Shown here: one piece after another, positions 33,514 through 41,270 of the stretch | How the letters are laid out: each line of letters begins with the position of its first letter | How positions within the stretch are numbered: the first letter of the stretch is position 1 | NCBI GenBank assembly: GCA_035711845.1 | Contig: DASTBU010000084.1 | Location: 62,001 to 126,000 of the forward strand | Length of the DNA: 64,000 nt | Direction: 5' to 3' | Origin: DASTBU01 sp035711845 | GTDB taxonomy: Bacteria; Acidobacteriota; Vicinamibacteria; Vicinamibacterales; 2-12-FULL-66-21 | Translations under genes and position numbers: made by a program | The notes under the pieces: model-generated | Told to the model about the DNA's origin: nothing | Databases searched by the model: none | The model's input: only the letters and a program-made list of their open reading frames with translations

Positions 33514-34392
33514 CTACGGGCTCGCGACCTGGCCAGGGGTGACGGCCGCTCGCCCGACGAGCAGCGGACGCACGGCGGCCATGACGATCAGCACCGCGCC
33601 GAACGTGCAGACGATCGTGGCGCCCGTCGGCAGATCCAGGACCAGTGACAGGTAAACGCCGACGGCCGACACCACCGTGCCCATCGTCCAGCCGATCGCC
33701 AGCCGGCGGGCGACGGTGTCGGCGTAGAGCATCGCGGCGACCGACGGGACGATCAGGTAGCAGAACACGAGCAGGACGCCCGCGATGGCCACAGACGACG
33801 TTACGACGAAGCCGAAGGACGCATAGAAAAGAAAGTCCCAGAGCCGGACGTTCAGCCGCGTCGCCTCCGGATCGTCATGGGCCATCGAGATCGCGAGGAA
33901 CGGCCCGCGAAACACGTAGTGAAAGGCGCCTATGGCCCCGTAGAGAACCGCCGTCTTGTACACCTCGGGCCAGGACACGGCGATGATGTTGCCGACGAGC
34001 ATGTCCTTGAGGTGCTCGGCCTGCGACGTGGACTTGCTCATCGCGAGGATGGCCGCCGCGGACGCCACGGCGTAGGTAATCCCGATGATCGCTTCCTGCG
34101 GGATTCGGGCGCGCCGGCTGCGAATCAGCGAGAAGATGGCCGCGCCGACGAACGTGAAACCGAGGCTGATCCAGTAGACCACAGGGGCGTGCGGATCGCC
34201 GCCCGCAACCGGCAGCAGCAGCGCGATCGTGGCGCCCAGCGCCGCAATCTGGGCGAGCGACAGATCCACGAAGATCACTCCCCGCTCGACGACGTGAACG
34301 CCGAGGTACGCGTGGATGCCCGTAAGGATCAGGCTGGCCACGAACGGCGCAGCCAGAAACTGGATGACCTGGCCGATAGGTATGTCGCCCAT
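33514..34392 (-). CDS. znuB: Zinc/manganese-type ABC transporter permease (ABC-3 family)
   Basis: Inner-membrane permease of 292 aa with about eight helices. Family-typical stretches are GVHVVERGVIFVDLSLAQIA near residue 30 and GITYAVASAAAILAMSKS near 100, followed by VAIAGVLLVFCYLIVPSVAA. The family carries Zn, Mn or Fe. It begins four bases after the binding-protein gene znuA. No ATPase gene lies in the cluster, which is unusual; it must be supplied from elsewhere. Zinc is favoured by the neighbour's histidines but not proven. Confidence 0.88.
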   Translation of the reverse strand: MGDIPIGQVIQFLAAPFVASLILTGIHAYLGVHVVERGVIFVDLSLAQIAALGATIALLLPVAGGDPHAPVVYWISLGFTFVGAAIFSLIRSRRARIPQEAIIGITYAVASAAAILAMSKSTSQAEHLKDMLVGNIIAVSWPEVYKTAVLYGAIGAFHYVFRGPFLAISMAHDDPEATRLNVRLWDFLFYASFGFVVTSSVAIAGVLLVFCYLIVPSVAAMLYADTVARRLAIGWTMGTVVSAVGVYLSLVLDLPTGATIVCTFGAVLIVMAAVRPLLVGRAAVTPGQVASP

Positions 34393-34396
34393 GGCC

Positions 34397-35326
34397 CTAC
34401 CGCGCGCCCGTCTGCTCGATCGCGGAGATCAGGAGCTTCACGTTGTGATCGAAGAGCTGGATATAGTTCTGCACGTCCTGCGTACCGCCGACCGAAGGCG
34501 GCATCACCAGCACTTTCGCGCCTGTGTCCCTGGCGATCGCCTGCGGTGTCTTGAGATCGAAATACGGCTCGACCAGGATGATCTTGATGCCCAGCCGCTT
34601 CATCTCCTGGATGAGCGTCAGTGTGTGCGCGGGGGAGGGTGGGATCCCGGGCTTCGGCTCGACGTATCCGACGACATCCAGGCCGAATTCCTCGGTGAAG
34701 TTCGGCCATGACCGGTGATACGTGACGATCTTCAGCCCCTTGTAGGGGGCCATTGCCGCCGTCCAGCGTTTCTCCCCTTCGGCCAGCCTGCGGTCGAAAT
34801 CCGCGAAGCGCTGCGCGAAGTACGTGGCGTCGGCCGCGCTCAGCTCGGTGAGCTTGTTCTGCACGGCTTTGGCAATCCGGCGCCCATTGTCAGGGTGCAG
34901 CCAGTAATGAGGATTTCCCTGGGGGTGCACATCTCCCATCGCGCGCGTGATCGCGCCGGTCGGGATATCGACGATCCTGGCGGTCAGCGATGCATCGAGA
35001 TAGCCGGCGCCGCCGGGCTGTATCTTCGCATTCCGGCTCTGTGTAATCAGGGGTGGAAGCCATGCCACTTCCAGCTCTTTGCCGACGACAACGAGCAGGT
35101 CGGCGTTGTGCAGGCGGATGATGAAGCTCGGTTTGGGCTCGACGAAGTGCGGGTCCTGATATCCGCGCGCGATCGCTTCGACCGAGACCTTGTCGCCACC
35201 GATTTCCCTGACTATCGACGCAAGGTCCTCGGTCGTGGCCACGACGTTGATGGCGGCGGCGGCAGGAGCGCCGATCGAGCCAACGAGGATGAAGACCGTC
35301 CACGCAAGCAGTGTCTGGAGTGTCAT
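34397..35326 (-). CDS. znuA: Metal ABC transporter substrate-binding protein (ZnuA-like)
   Basis: Periplasmic cluster A-I binding protein, 309 aa, with a signal peptide ending in APAAAA. The three metal histidines of the family are in DPHFVEPKP (about residue 58), NPHYWLHPDNG (about 140) and TYHRSWPNF (about 205), with the acidic ligand in LVEPYFD. The histidine-rich loop of many ZnuA proteins is absent. It is followed by the permease and preceded nine bases away by an outer-membrane protein gene, suggesting one metal-uptake operon. Confidence 0.88.
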   Translation of the reverse strand: MTLQTLLAWTVFILVGSIGAPAAAAINVVATTEDLASIVREIGGDKVSVEAIARGYQDPHFVEPKPSFIIRLHNADLLVVVGKELEVAWLPPLITQSRNAKIQPGGAGYLDASLTARIVDIPTGAITRAMGDVHPQGNPHYWLHPDNGRRIAKAVQNKLTELSAADATYFAQRFADFDRRLAEGEKRWTAAMAPYKGLKIVTYHRSWPNFTEEFGLDVVGYVEPKPGIPPSPAHTLTLIQEMKRLGIKIILVEPYFDLKTPQAIARDTGAKVLVMPPSVGGTQDVQNYIQLFDHNVKLLISAIEQTGAR

Positions 35327-35334
35327 GTCGACCC

Positions 35335-36675
35335 CTAGAAAACGTGCGCACCGTGCGCACCAATCGAGAACAGGAACTGGAAGAGGAGCTCGTTGGCAAT
35401 CGAACCTTCGGCGTACCGGGTCCTGCGGTACTGGCCGCGTATCTGGCTGAACTCGCTCGGCCAGAACGTGACGACCACCGACGGCCCCTTGTCCACGAGC
35501 GACGAGTCGAACGCGCGTTCCGACCAGTCGTAGCGGGCGCCGGCGAACCAGCGGCGCGCGAACTGGTAGTCCCCGCTGGCGTACATGCCGAATGCCGAGA
35601 CGTCGCCCGCCCCCTGCTCCCGGCGGCTCCAGAAGAGCTCCGTGCGTCCCATGAAGCGGCGGTAGATGGCGCGGCGCAGCGGCCGGTAGCGGACGGTGGC
35701 GTCTACGCCGATCAGGCGGGTCGTGAAGTCGGGCCCGACGTCGTTATGGCCCCACGCGAAGGACGTGCCGACATCGAGGTTCGTTGCCTCCGTAATGTCG
35801 CGGTATGCGCGAAGGCGGCCCAGCCAGCTGACATCGCTGCGTTCGTGCGTCGCGAAGACGCCTGATGACCCCTGGTACACCTCGCCGGTGGCTTCGAGGA
35901 AGATCCATGGATTGAGGATTAATCTGGAGACCGAGATGCCGGAATCGTTGAGCCCCTCGCCACCGAGCAGGTTCTCGAGCGCGAGAGGCTGATCGATCCA
36001 CGGAAGCTGATGCGGATGGAGCGTGTTCGCCTTGCCGAACTGTTGCTTCATCTTCCCTACCTTCGCCAGGAGCCCGCCCGGGAGCGTCGGGAACGTCAGA
36101 AACCCCTCTTCAATCTCGACCCCCTCCGGCGAAAACGAGAGGAAGAAATCGGCCCGCGCGTAGGGATCCACCACGGCCTGGAAGGTCGCTTCCGCCTCGT
36201 TCATCTCGAAGGCCGGCGCGGGGTTCAGCTCGTTCTCTCCCACGGCGCCGAGGAAGTTGCCGATCACGGCGATATCCGGGTTGAAGATCTTCGAGAGCGC
36301 GCTGGCGCCGCCGTATACGGGCAGCGATCCGGTTGGCCCCGCGGCGCCAGTCGCACCCGCCGGAACGGGGGCCTCGGCGGGGGGCGTAACAGGAACTGAG
36401 GGAGGTTGCGCGGGCGGCGCCGGTTGCGGCGAAGGGCCCAGAGCAGCGAGCTTCGCTTCGATTGCGGCGAGCCGCGCGCCGTATGAATCGCGGACCGCCT
36501 CGAACTCCTGACGGAGCCGCTCGAGCTCATCGCGCAGCGCCTGCGGGCTCACGTCCTGGGCTGTCACGCCCTCACCCGGGGGCGTCGTCTGGGCCCACGA
36601 GGGCTGGCAAAGGCCGAGTAAAGCGATGACGGACGACAGGACGGCGAGCTTGCGGTGAAAAGCAGGCGTCGGCAC
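35335..36675 (-). CDS. Outer-membrane beta-barrel protein with N-terminal coiled coil, metal-uptake associated
   Basis: A 446-aa exported protein. The signal peptide ends at PSWAQ. A coiled coil follows (ALRDELERLRQEFEAVRDS), as in porins that anchor to peptidoglycan, then a proline/alanine linker, then a barrel with alternating aromatic strands. The GTG start at 36675 is supported by AGGAGG seven bases upstream; the longer frame has no such site. It lies nine bases before znuA, so a channel for zinc or a zinc complex across the outer membrane is the likely role, by context only. Confidence 0.8.
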   Translation of the reverse strand: MPTPAFHRKLAVLSSVIALLGLCQPSWAQTTPPGEGVTAQDVSPQALRDELERLRQEFEAVRDSYGARLAAIEAKLAALGPSPQPAPPAQPPSVPVTPPAEAPVPAGATGAAGPTGSLPVYGGASALSKIFNPDIAVIGNFLGAVGENELNPAPAFEMNEAEATFQAVVDPYARADFFLSFSPEGVEIEEGFLTFPTLPGGLLAKVGKMKQQFGKANTLHPHQLPWIDQPLALENLLGGEGLNDSGISVSRLILNPWIFLEATGEVYQGSSGVFATHERSDVSWLGRLRAYRDITEATNLDVGTSFAWGHNDVGPDFTTRLIGVDATVRYRPLRRAIYRRFMGRTELFWSRREQGAGDVSAFGMYASGDYQFARRWFAGARYDWSERAFDSSLVDKGPSVVVTFWPSEFSQIRGQYRRTRYAEGSIANELLFQFLFSIGAHGAHVF

Positions 36676-36769
36676 TCCCACACCTCCTGAGTAGCCGAAT
36701 GGATTCTGGAGACGACCCGCTGAAACGACGAGGCGGCCAGGAAATGGCCGCACGGGCCGCGCGAACGCG

Positions 36770-37075
36770 TCAGCGCTGTGCCGGTGGCGATCGCCCGGAT
36801 CGATCCCCGGGCAGGGCACCGTCGCGCCTGGCGTCCTGCCCGGCGAGGATGGACCCGACGAGGACGAGGGGGTTGCCGGATGCGGCCTGCGCCTCGGACG
36901 GTCCTTCGGCGGCGGAGCCGATCAGGCAGGTCGTGCAGTGTGTCGGCGACTGGAAATGGCAGATGACGTCGTGGTGCAGGAGGGGCGAGAACGCGGCCGC
37001 GCTCACGTAGACAGCCAGCAGCAATCGGCTGAATACCAACCCGAATCTGTGGAGATGCGGCCGGAAAACCACCAT
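36770..37075 (-). CDS. Small exported or membrane Cys/His-rich protein
   Basis: A 101-aa frame: basic N-terminus, one hydrophobic segment (FGLVFSRLLLAVYVSAAAF), then LLHHDVICHFQSPTHCTTC with three histidines and three cysteines in a short stretch. The rest is a low-complexity tail. The CxH...HCxxC pattern suggests metal binding. It lies 94 bases upstream of the outer-membrane protein and znuAB, probably as the first gene. A TATAAT hexamer (plus 37084-37089 as ATTATA) lies just ahead of its ATG, which would give almost no leader. Not recognised as a named family. Confidence 0.6.
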   Translation of the reverse strand: MVVFRPHLHRFGLVFSRLLLAVYVSAAAFSPLLHHDVICHFQSPTHCTTCLIGSAAEGPSEAQAASGNPLVLVGSILAGQDARRDGALPGDRSGRSPPAQR

Positions 37076-37181
37076 CCTCTTGGATTATACGCCGCCGCGC
37101 TGGGTCCCGTTGCTAACCGCGGCTCTACTGCGGGCTCGGGCCCACCTCTCCCCACGGCCGGCTGAACCGCGCGCCGGCCAG

Positions 37182-37841
37182 TCAATGCTCCCAGCGGTGG
37201 TGTTTGTGTTCGACGAGCCGCTGCAAGCTCCCGAATGCCCCGCCGGCGGCAAAGCCGACGACGTGCGCCCAGAACGCCACTGCCCCTGCTGCGGTCTCCG
37301 CTCCGATCGACCCGACGCCGTTGAAGAGCTGCATCAGCAGCCAGACACCCAGAAAATAGATCGCCGGGATCTCGACGAGATCGAGGAAGAACACAAGGAA
37401 CACGGCGGTCAGGACACGTGAGTGCGGATAGAAGACGAAGTAGGCGCCCATCACACCGGCGACGGCGCCGCTCGCGCCAATCATGGGCACGGTCGATGCC
37501 GGGTGGGTGAGGGTCTGGCCGAGCGCGGCGACCGCTCCGCAGAAGAGATAGAAGAGGAGGTAGCGGGCGTGGCCCAACCGATCCTCGACGTTGTCCCCGA
37601 AGATCCAGAGGTACAGCATGTTTCCGATCACGTGAACCCAGCCGGCGTGCAAGAACTGGCTCGTCAGCGCCGCCGTCCACGAAAACGACGCGGGGACGAG
37701 GCCGAAGGCCTCCACGAATTGCTGCAGCTCGTGTTCGTCGAGCAGGAGTTCGACGAAAAACGTCAGTGCGTTGAGCGCAATCAGCCCGATAGTGACGAAG
37801 GGGGTCGTTCGCGATGGGATGACATCGCTGACCGGAAACAT
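37182..37841 (-). CDS. Rhomboid-family intramembrane serine protease
   Basis: A 219-aa membrane protein with six to seven helices. Rhomboid motifs: HAGWVHVIGNMLYLWIFGD (loop L1 region and HxxxN), the catalytic serine in GASGAVAGVMGAY (near residue 114), and the catalytic histidine in FWAHVVGFAAGG. The start at MFPVSDVIPSRTTPFVT gives the usual short N-terminus; the frame extends 32 codons more without support. Rhomboids cleave transmembrane substrates; the substrate is unknown. Confidence 0.93.
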   Translation of the reverse strand: MFPVSDVIPSRTTPFVTIGLIALNALTFFVELLLDEHELQQFVEAFGLVPASFSWTAALTSQFLHAGWVHVIGNMLYLWIFGDNVEDRLGHARYLLFYLFCGAVAALGQTLTHPASTVPMIGASGAVAGVMGAYFVFYPHSRVLTAVFLVFFLDLVEIPAIYFLGVWLLMQLFNGVGSIGAETAAGAVAFWAHVVGFAAGGAFGSLQRLVEHKHHRWEH

Positions 37842-37992
37842 CCGGGAAGTATATCCAGCGAGCTCCGCCTCAGCGACCGAGAGGCGCGCCTCGCCGTCAG
37901 CCTTGCTCGATAACGCCGCGCTGACGCGCGGCACCATGACCGAAACCCTGACTCGACATTCAGAAGCGATCGGTCAAGGCCTCTGGCGACTC

Positions 37993-38949
37993 TCAGGACT
38001 TGACGCGGTCGCGGATCTCGCGCGACGTGCGGGAGAGCTCGATGATCAACCGCTCGAACTCCTGTTTGTACTCGTCGGGCGACATGAAGCGGCGCCGGAC
38101 CTGAAGCTCCTCGATCTCGATCTCCAGGCTCGCGCGCTTCTGCAGCAGCTTCACCTGCACTTCGTCGGTCGGCGCCGCGTTGGGCGCCGGGCGATCGAGG
38201 TAGGTCCGGCTTGCGAGGGACCCGTCGTCACCCGTGCCCGCCGCCTCGCGGCCCACGCCGTCGCCGTTGTCGTCGAGCAGCGCCCGCTCGGTGGCGAGCT
38301 GCCCGCGCTGCTGATAGTGCCGCCGGACCGCATTGCTCGCGGCAAAGAACGCCTCCCAGATCGACACGCGTCCGTTCTTGTCGATGTCCGTCCGGTCGTC
38401 CTGGAACGCCTCGATGAAATAGTTGGGAAAAACGGTGTCGAACCGCTGCGCGAGCGAGTCGGTCGCGGTCACCACGACACGGCGATCGCCCGACAGACGC
38501 TCGATGAACGGAAAGCTTCCGGCGGTGGTGTTGACGAGAACGAGTCGCGCGGGAATCGCGTCCAGCAACTCGAGCCAGTGCGACGATTCGAGGTCCGGTC
38601 CGACCAGGTTGAACTTCGCGTCCACCCCGTCGAACGTGCCGTGGCCGATGAGAACGACGAACAGGAGATCGTCGGCAGCGAGCTTTTCTCGCAGCGACAC
38701 CAGCGTCTTCCTCACGTTGGCTGCCGTCGCGACGGCCCCGTCGTCGTCGGCGTCCGCGAGCCTGATGATGCGCTCGCGCTCGAACTTCATTCGATCGACG
38801 AGAATCGCTGACAGCGTCTCCGTCCACTCCGCGTACTGGCGCGCGTACTCCTGGCCTCCGGTTGCGCCGGATACGATCAGGGCATAGCGTTCGGCCGCGG
38901 CTTCGGCCGGGGCCGACATCAAGATCAGCGCTGCGATCAGGAACCGCAC
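37993..38949 (-). CDS. Caspase/legumain-like (C13/C14 fold) protein lacking the usual cysteine, with EF-hand-like loop
   Basis: An exported 318-aa protein (signal peptide FLIAALILMSAPAEA). The peptidase-like core has the His position in LFVVLIGHGTFDG. Where caspase-fold enzymes carry the catalytic cysteine, the strand reads LVLVNTTAGS, with threonine instead, so it is probably not a cysteine protease. A DIDKNGRVSIWEAF loop follows the EF-hand calcium pattern, and a C-terminal coiled coil ends the protein (KLLQKRASLEIEIEELQ). It is the last gene of the MoxR operon. The GTG start is chosen to give the signal peptide; other starts are possible. Confidence 0.72.
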   Translation of the reverse strand: MRFLIAALILMSAPAEAAAERYALIVSGATGGQEYARQYAEWTETLSAILVDRMKFERERIIRLADADDDGAVATAANVRKTLVSLREKLAADDLLFVVLIGHGTFDGVDAKFNLVGPDLESSHWLELLDAIPARLVLVNTTAGSFPFIERLSGDRRVVVTATDSLAQRFDTVFPNYFIEAFQDDRTDIDKNGRVSIWEAFFAASNAVRRHYQQRGQLATERALLDDNGDGVGREAAGTGDDGSLASRTYLDRPAPNAAPTDEVQVKLLQKRASLEIEIEELQVRRRFMSPDEYKQEFERLIIELSRTSREIRDRVKS

Positions 38950-39041
38950 GATCAGACCGTGGCCTCCGCTGCGACGCCCCTGCGCCCTGCATCCGCTCCA
39001 ACGATGCACCAGGCGAACCGATCCGAGGCGATCCAATCCGG

Positions 39042-41255
39042 TCACCGCAGGCCCCACCGGCGGCGTAGCACCCACTCGCCAGAAAGCAGCGAGACGAGCG
39101 CCAGCAGCGACCATGCGTTGTGCCAGAGATCCCGGCGCACGGCGAGCGTCGCCGACGGGACAGCGGCTTCGAGTGTGTCGGCGAGCGCCTCGATAGCCTC
39201 GGCCGTTGTCACACGTCCGCCGGAAGCCGACGCCAGGCGCTGCAGCACCGAATCGTTGCGGCGAGGATCGCTCATCTCCGGGTCTCCGCCGCCGACGAGC
39301 AGCGACACGCCTGCCGTCCCGAGCATCGCCGTATCGCGCCGTGCCTCGGCCGTCACGCGATAGACGCCGGGTTGCGCGGGGGCGAAGTGCGCGACGTACT
39401 GACCCGATCCAGGCGCCGCGCCATCGACGATCGCGCGCAGTTGCTCGTAACGACCGCTGGGCGAAGTGATCCTGACGTCAACCGACGCGTCGCGCTCGGG
39501 CGCGAATGCGGCATTCCGAACGACGATGCGGATCGGGAGGTTCTCGCCTGGAACCGCGGCCGGAGGTGTCGAGACCACGATCGGTTCCGGCGCGGCCAAC
39601 GCGAGCCAGCGCACGGCCTGGCGCCAGAACGTCTCGTACGAGCGGTTTCCGGCCGGCTGCATCATCCGCCACCGCCAGGCCGCCTCGCCGCTGAAGACCA
39701 TGGAACGGCCCTCGCCGAACCGCTGGACGGCGACCAGCGCCCGGGGCGCTCCACCGGGACCGGAGGTCATCGCCAGGACCGTTGCACCGGGACGCGGCCC
39801 TCCGAGCGGCGCGATGGCCGCCAGCGCGGGAACGCCATCCCACCGCTTGCGGGTTTCCTCAGCGCCGGCCGCGATCTGCATCATCGGGTGCATCTCGCCC
39901 TCCGGCGTCAGCCGCAGACGATTGGGGCCGCTGCCGCGGGATGATGCCGGCAGCACGCTGCCACCGCGGTCCGTCAGATCGAGCGGCAGCACGTCCTCGA
40001 TAGGGGTGTCGAGCAGACCGTGGCGCAGAAACGAGTGCGCGCCGAGCACGAGCAGCCCGCCGCCGCGGTGCGCGACGAACGCACGCGTGGCATCGAGCTG
40101 CGCGCGTGTGAGTTGATCGCCGGAGACGTTGGCGAGCACGAGGGCATCGTAGCGGAACAGGTCCTCGGCTCTCAGAGGATAGCCCGCGCGGAGTCCGGCG
40201 CTTCTCGACTGCGCGGCCTGGATGTAGAACGTATCCTGGCCCTGCTCGTTCCGGCCTTTACGGACCACGGAATCGATTTCGAGCCCCTTGTCCGCAGCCC
40301 AGGCTCGTTTCAGAAAACTGTGCTCGTAGCCGGGAGCGCCTTCGACCAGCAGGATGCGGCGCGCCCGCGCAGGAGGCTGCACGAGCGCGCTGCGCGTGTT
40401 GTTCTCTGGCACCAGCTCGTCGGACGCGGATGGAATCTCCACGGTGTAAACGGTTGCCACGCCCGCGACAGGCGAGACCCGGAAGGTTTCGTTCACCGGT
40501 GACCCTTCGGCCACCGGGACGACACGCCTGACCTCGATGGGGCGGCCGTTCTCCGACAGGCGCAGGTCGAACGGTTCGACGCCGCGGCCGTGGCTGACCG
40601 CCGAAACGGCGAGATCGACGCGCGAGTCGTCGAGCACCGCGTCTGCCGCCGTCACGCCCAGCACCTCGCGATCGTTGGTGGCCTGGGGCGATCCGATCCC
40701 GATGGGGAAAACCGCCGGGGAGGGTTTCAGGTCGCGAAGCGCCAGCGCCGCCGTATCACCGCCGTCCGAGAGCAGCACGATGCCTGCAATTGGCCGGCCG
40801 CGAAAACGCTCGGCGACCGCCGACAACGCGCCCGACAGGTTGCTCTCGCGCGCGGTGGCCGACAGATCCTGCACGTTCACGGGCTGCAGGACCTCTCCGA
40901 AGGACAGCAGCTCGACCTGAAAGCGGGGACCCAGCACCGGCAGCAGCCTGCCGGCGATCAACCGGCGCGCGCTGTCGATGCGGCGCTCGCCGTCGGCGTC
41001 TTCGATCCCCATGCTCCGCGATACATCCACGAGCACCGGCACGAGCGCACGGCCGCCATCGGCCGCGGTGCTGCGGGCGACCGGCCGCATCAGACAAACC
41101 ACCAGCAGGATCAGTGTGACGAAACGCAACGACGCCAGCACGTAGCGCGCTGCGGGTGCTGCCGAAAAGGATCGGTAGGCCTGCCAGGCCACCGCCGCCG
41201 CGGCGACGAGCACCAGACCGAGCGCCCACCAGGGAAGAGGATTCGCGAAGGTCAC
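39042..41255 (-). CDS. Membrane VWA-domain protein with glutamine-amidotransferase-like region
   Basis: A 737-aa inner-membrane protein. Two N-terminal helices come first, then a von Willebrand A domain with the MIDAS motif DVSRSMGIED (about residue 77), and a later class I glutamine-amidotransferase-like fold (LVANVSGDQLTRAQLDAT, GGGLLVLGAHSFLR) in which the usual catalytic cysteine is not seen. Ig-like C-terminal strands and a last helix (WSLLALVSLLSGEWVL) close the protein. Such proteins occur in MoxR-BatA operons. It starts 15 bases after the DUF4175 gene. Confidence 0.85.
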   Translation of the reverse strand: MTFANPLPWWALGLVLVAAAAVAWQAYRSFSAAPAARYVLASLRFVTLILLVVCLMRPVARSTAADGGRALVPVLVDVSRSMGIEDADGERRIDSARRLIAGRLLPVLGPRFQVELLSFGEVLQPVNVQDLSATARESNLSGALSAVAERFRGRPIAGIVLLSDGGDTAALALRDLKPSPAVFPIGIGSPQATNDREVLGVTAADAVLDDSRVDLAVSAVSHGRGVEPFDLRLSENGRPIEVRRVVPVAEGSPVNETFRVSPVAGVATVYTVEIPSASDELVPENNTRSALVQPPARARRILLVEGAPGYEHSFLKRAWAADKGLEIDSVVRKGRNEQGQDTFYIQAAQSRSAGLRAGYPLRAEDLFRYDALVLANVSGDQLTRAQLDATRAFVAHRGGGLLVLGAHSFLRHGLLDTPIEDVLPLDLTDRGGSVLPASSRGSGPNRLRLTPEGEMHPMMQIAAGAEETRKRWDGVPALAAIAPLGGPRPGATVLAMTSGPGGAPRALVAVQRFGEGRSMVFSGEAAWRWRMMQPAGNRSYETFWRQAVRWLALAAPEPIVVSTPPAAVPGENLPIRIVVRNAAFAPERDASVDVRITSPSGRYEQLRAIVDGAAPGSGQYVAHFAPAQPGVYRVTAEARRDTAMLGTAGVSLLVGGGDPEMSDPRRNDSVLQRLASASGGRVTTAEAIEALADTLEAAVPSATLAVRRDLWHNAWSLLALVSLLSGEWVLRRRWGLR

Positions 41256-41270
41256 GGCGTCCTGTTGCCT

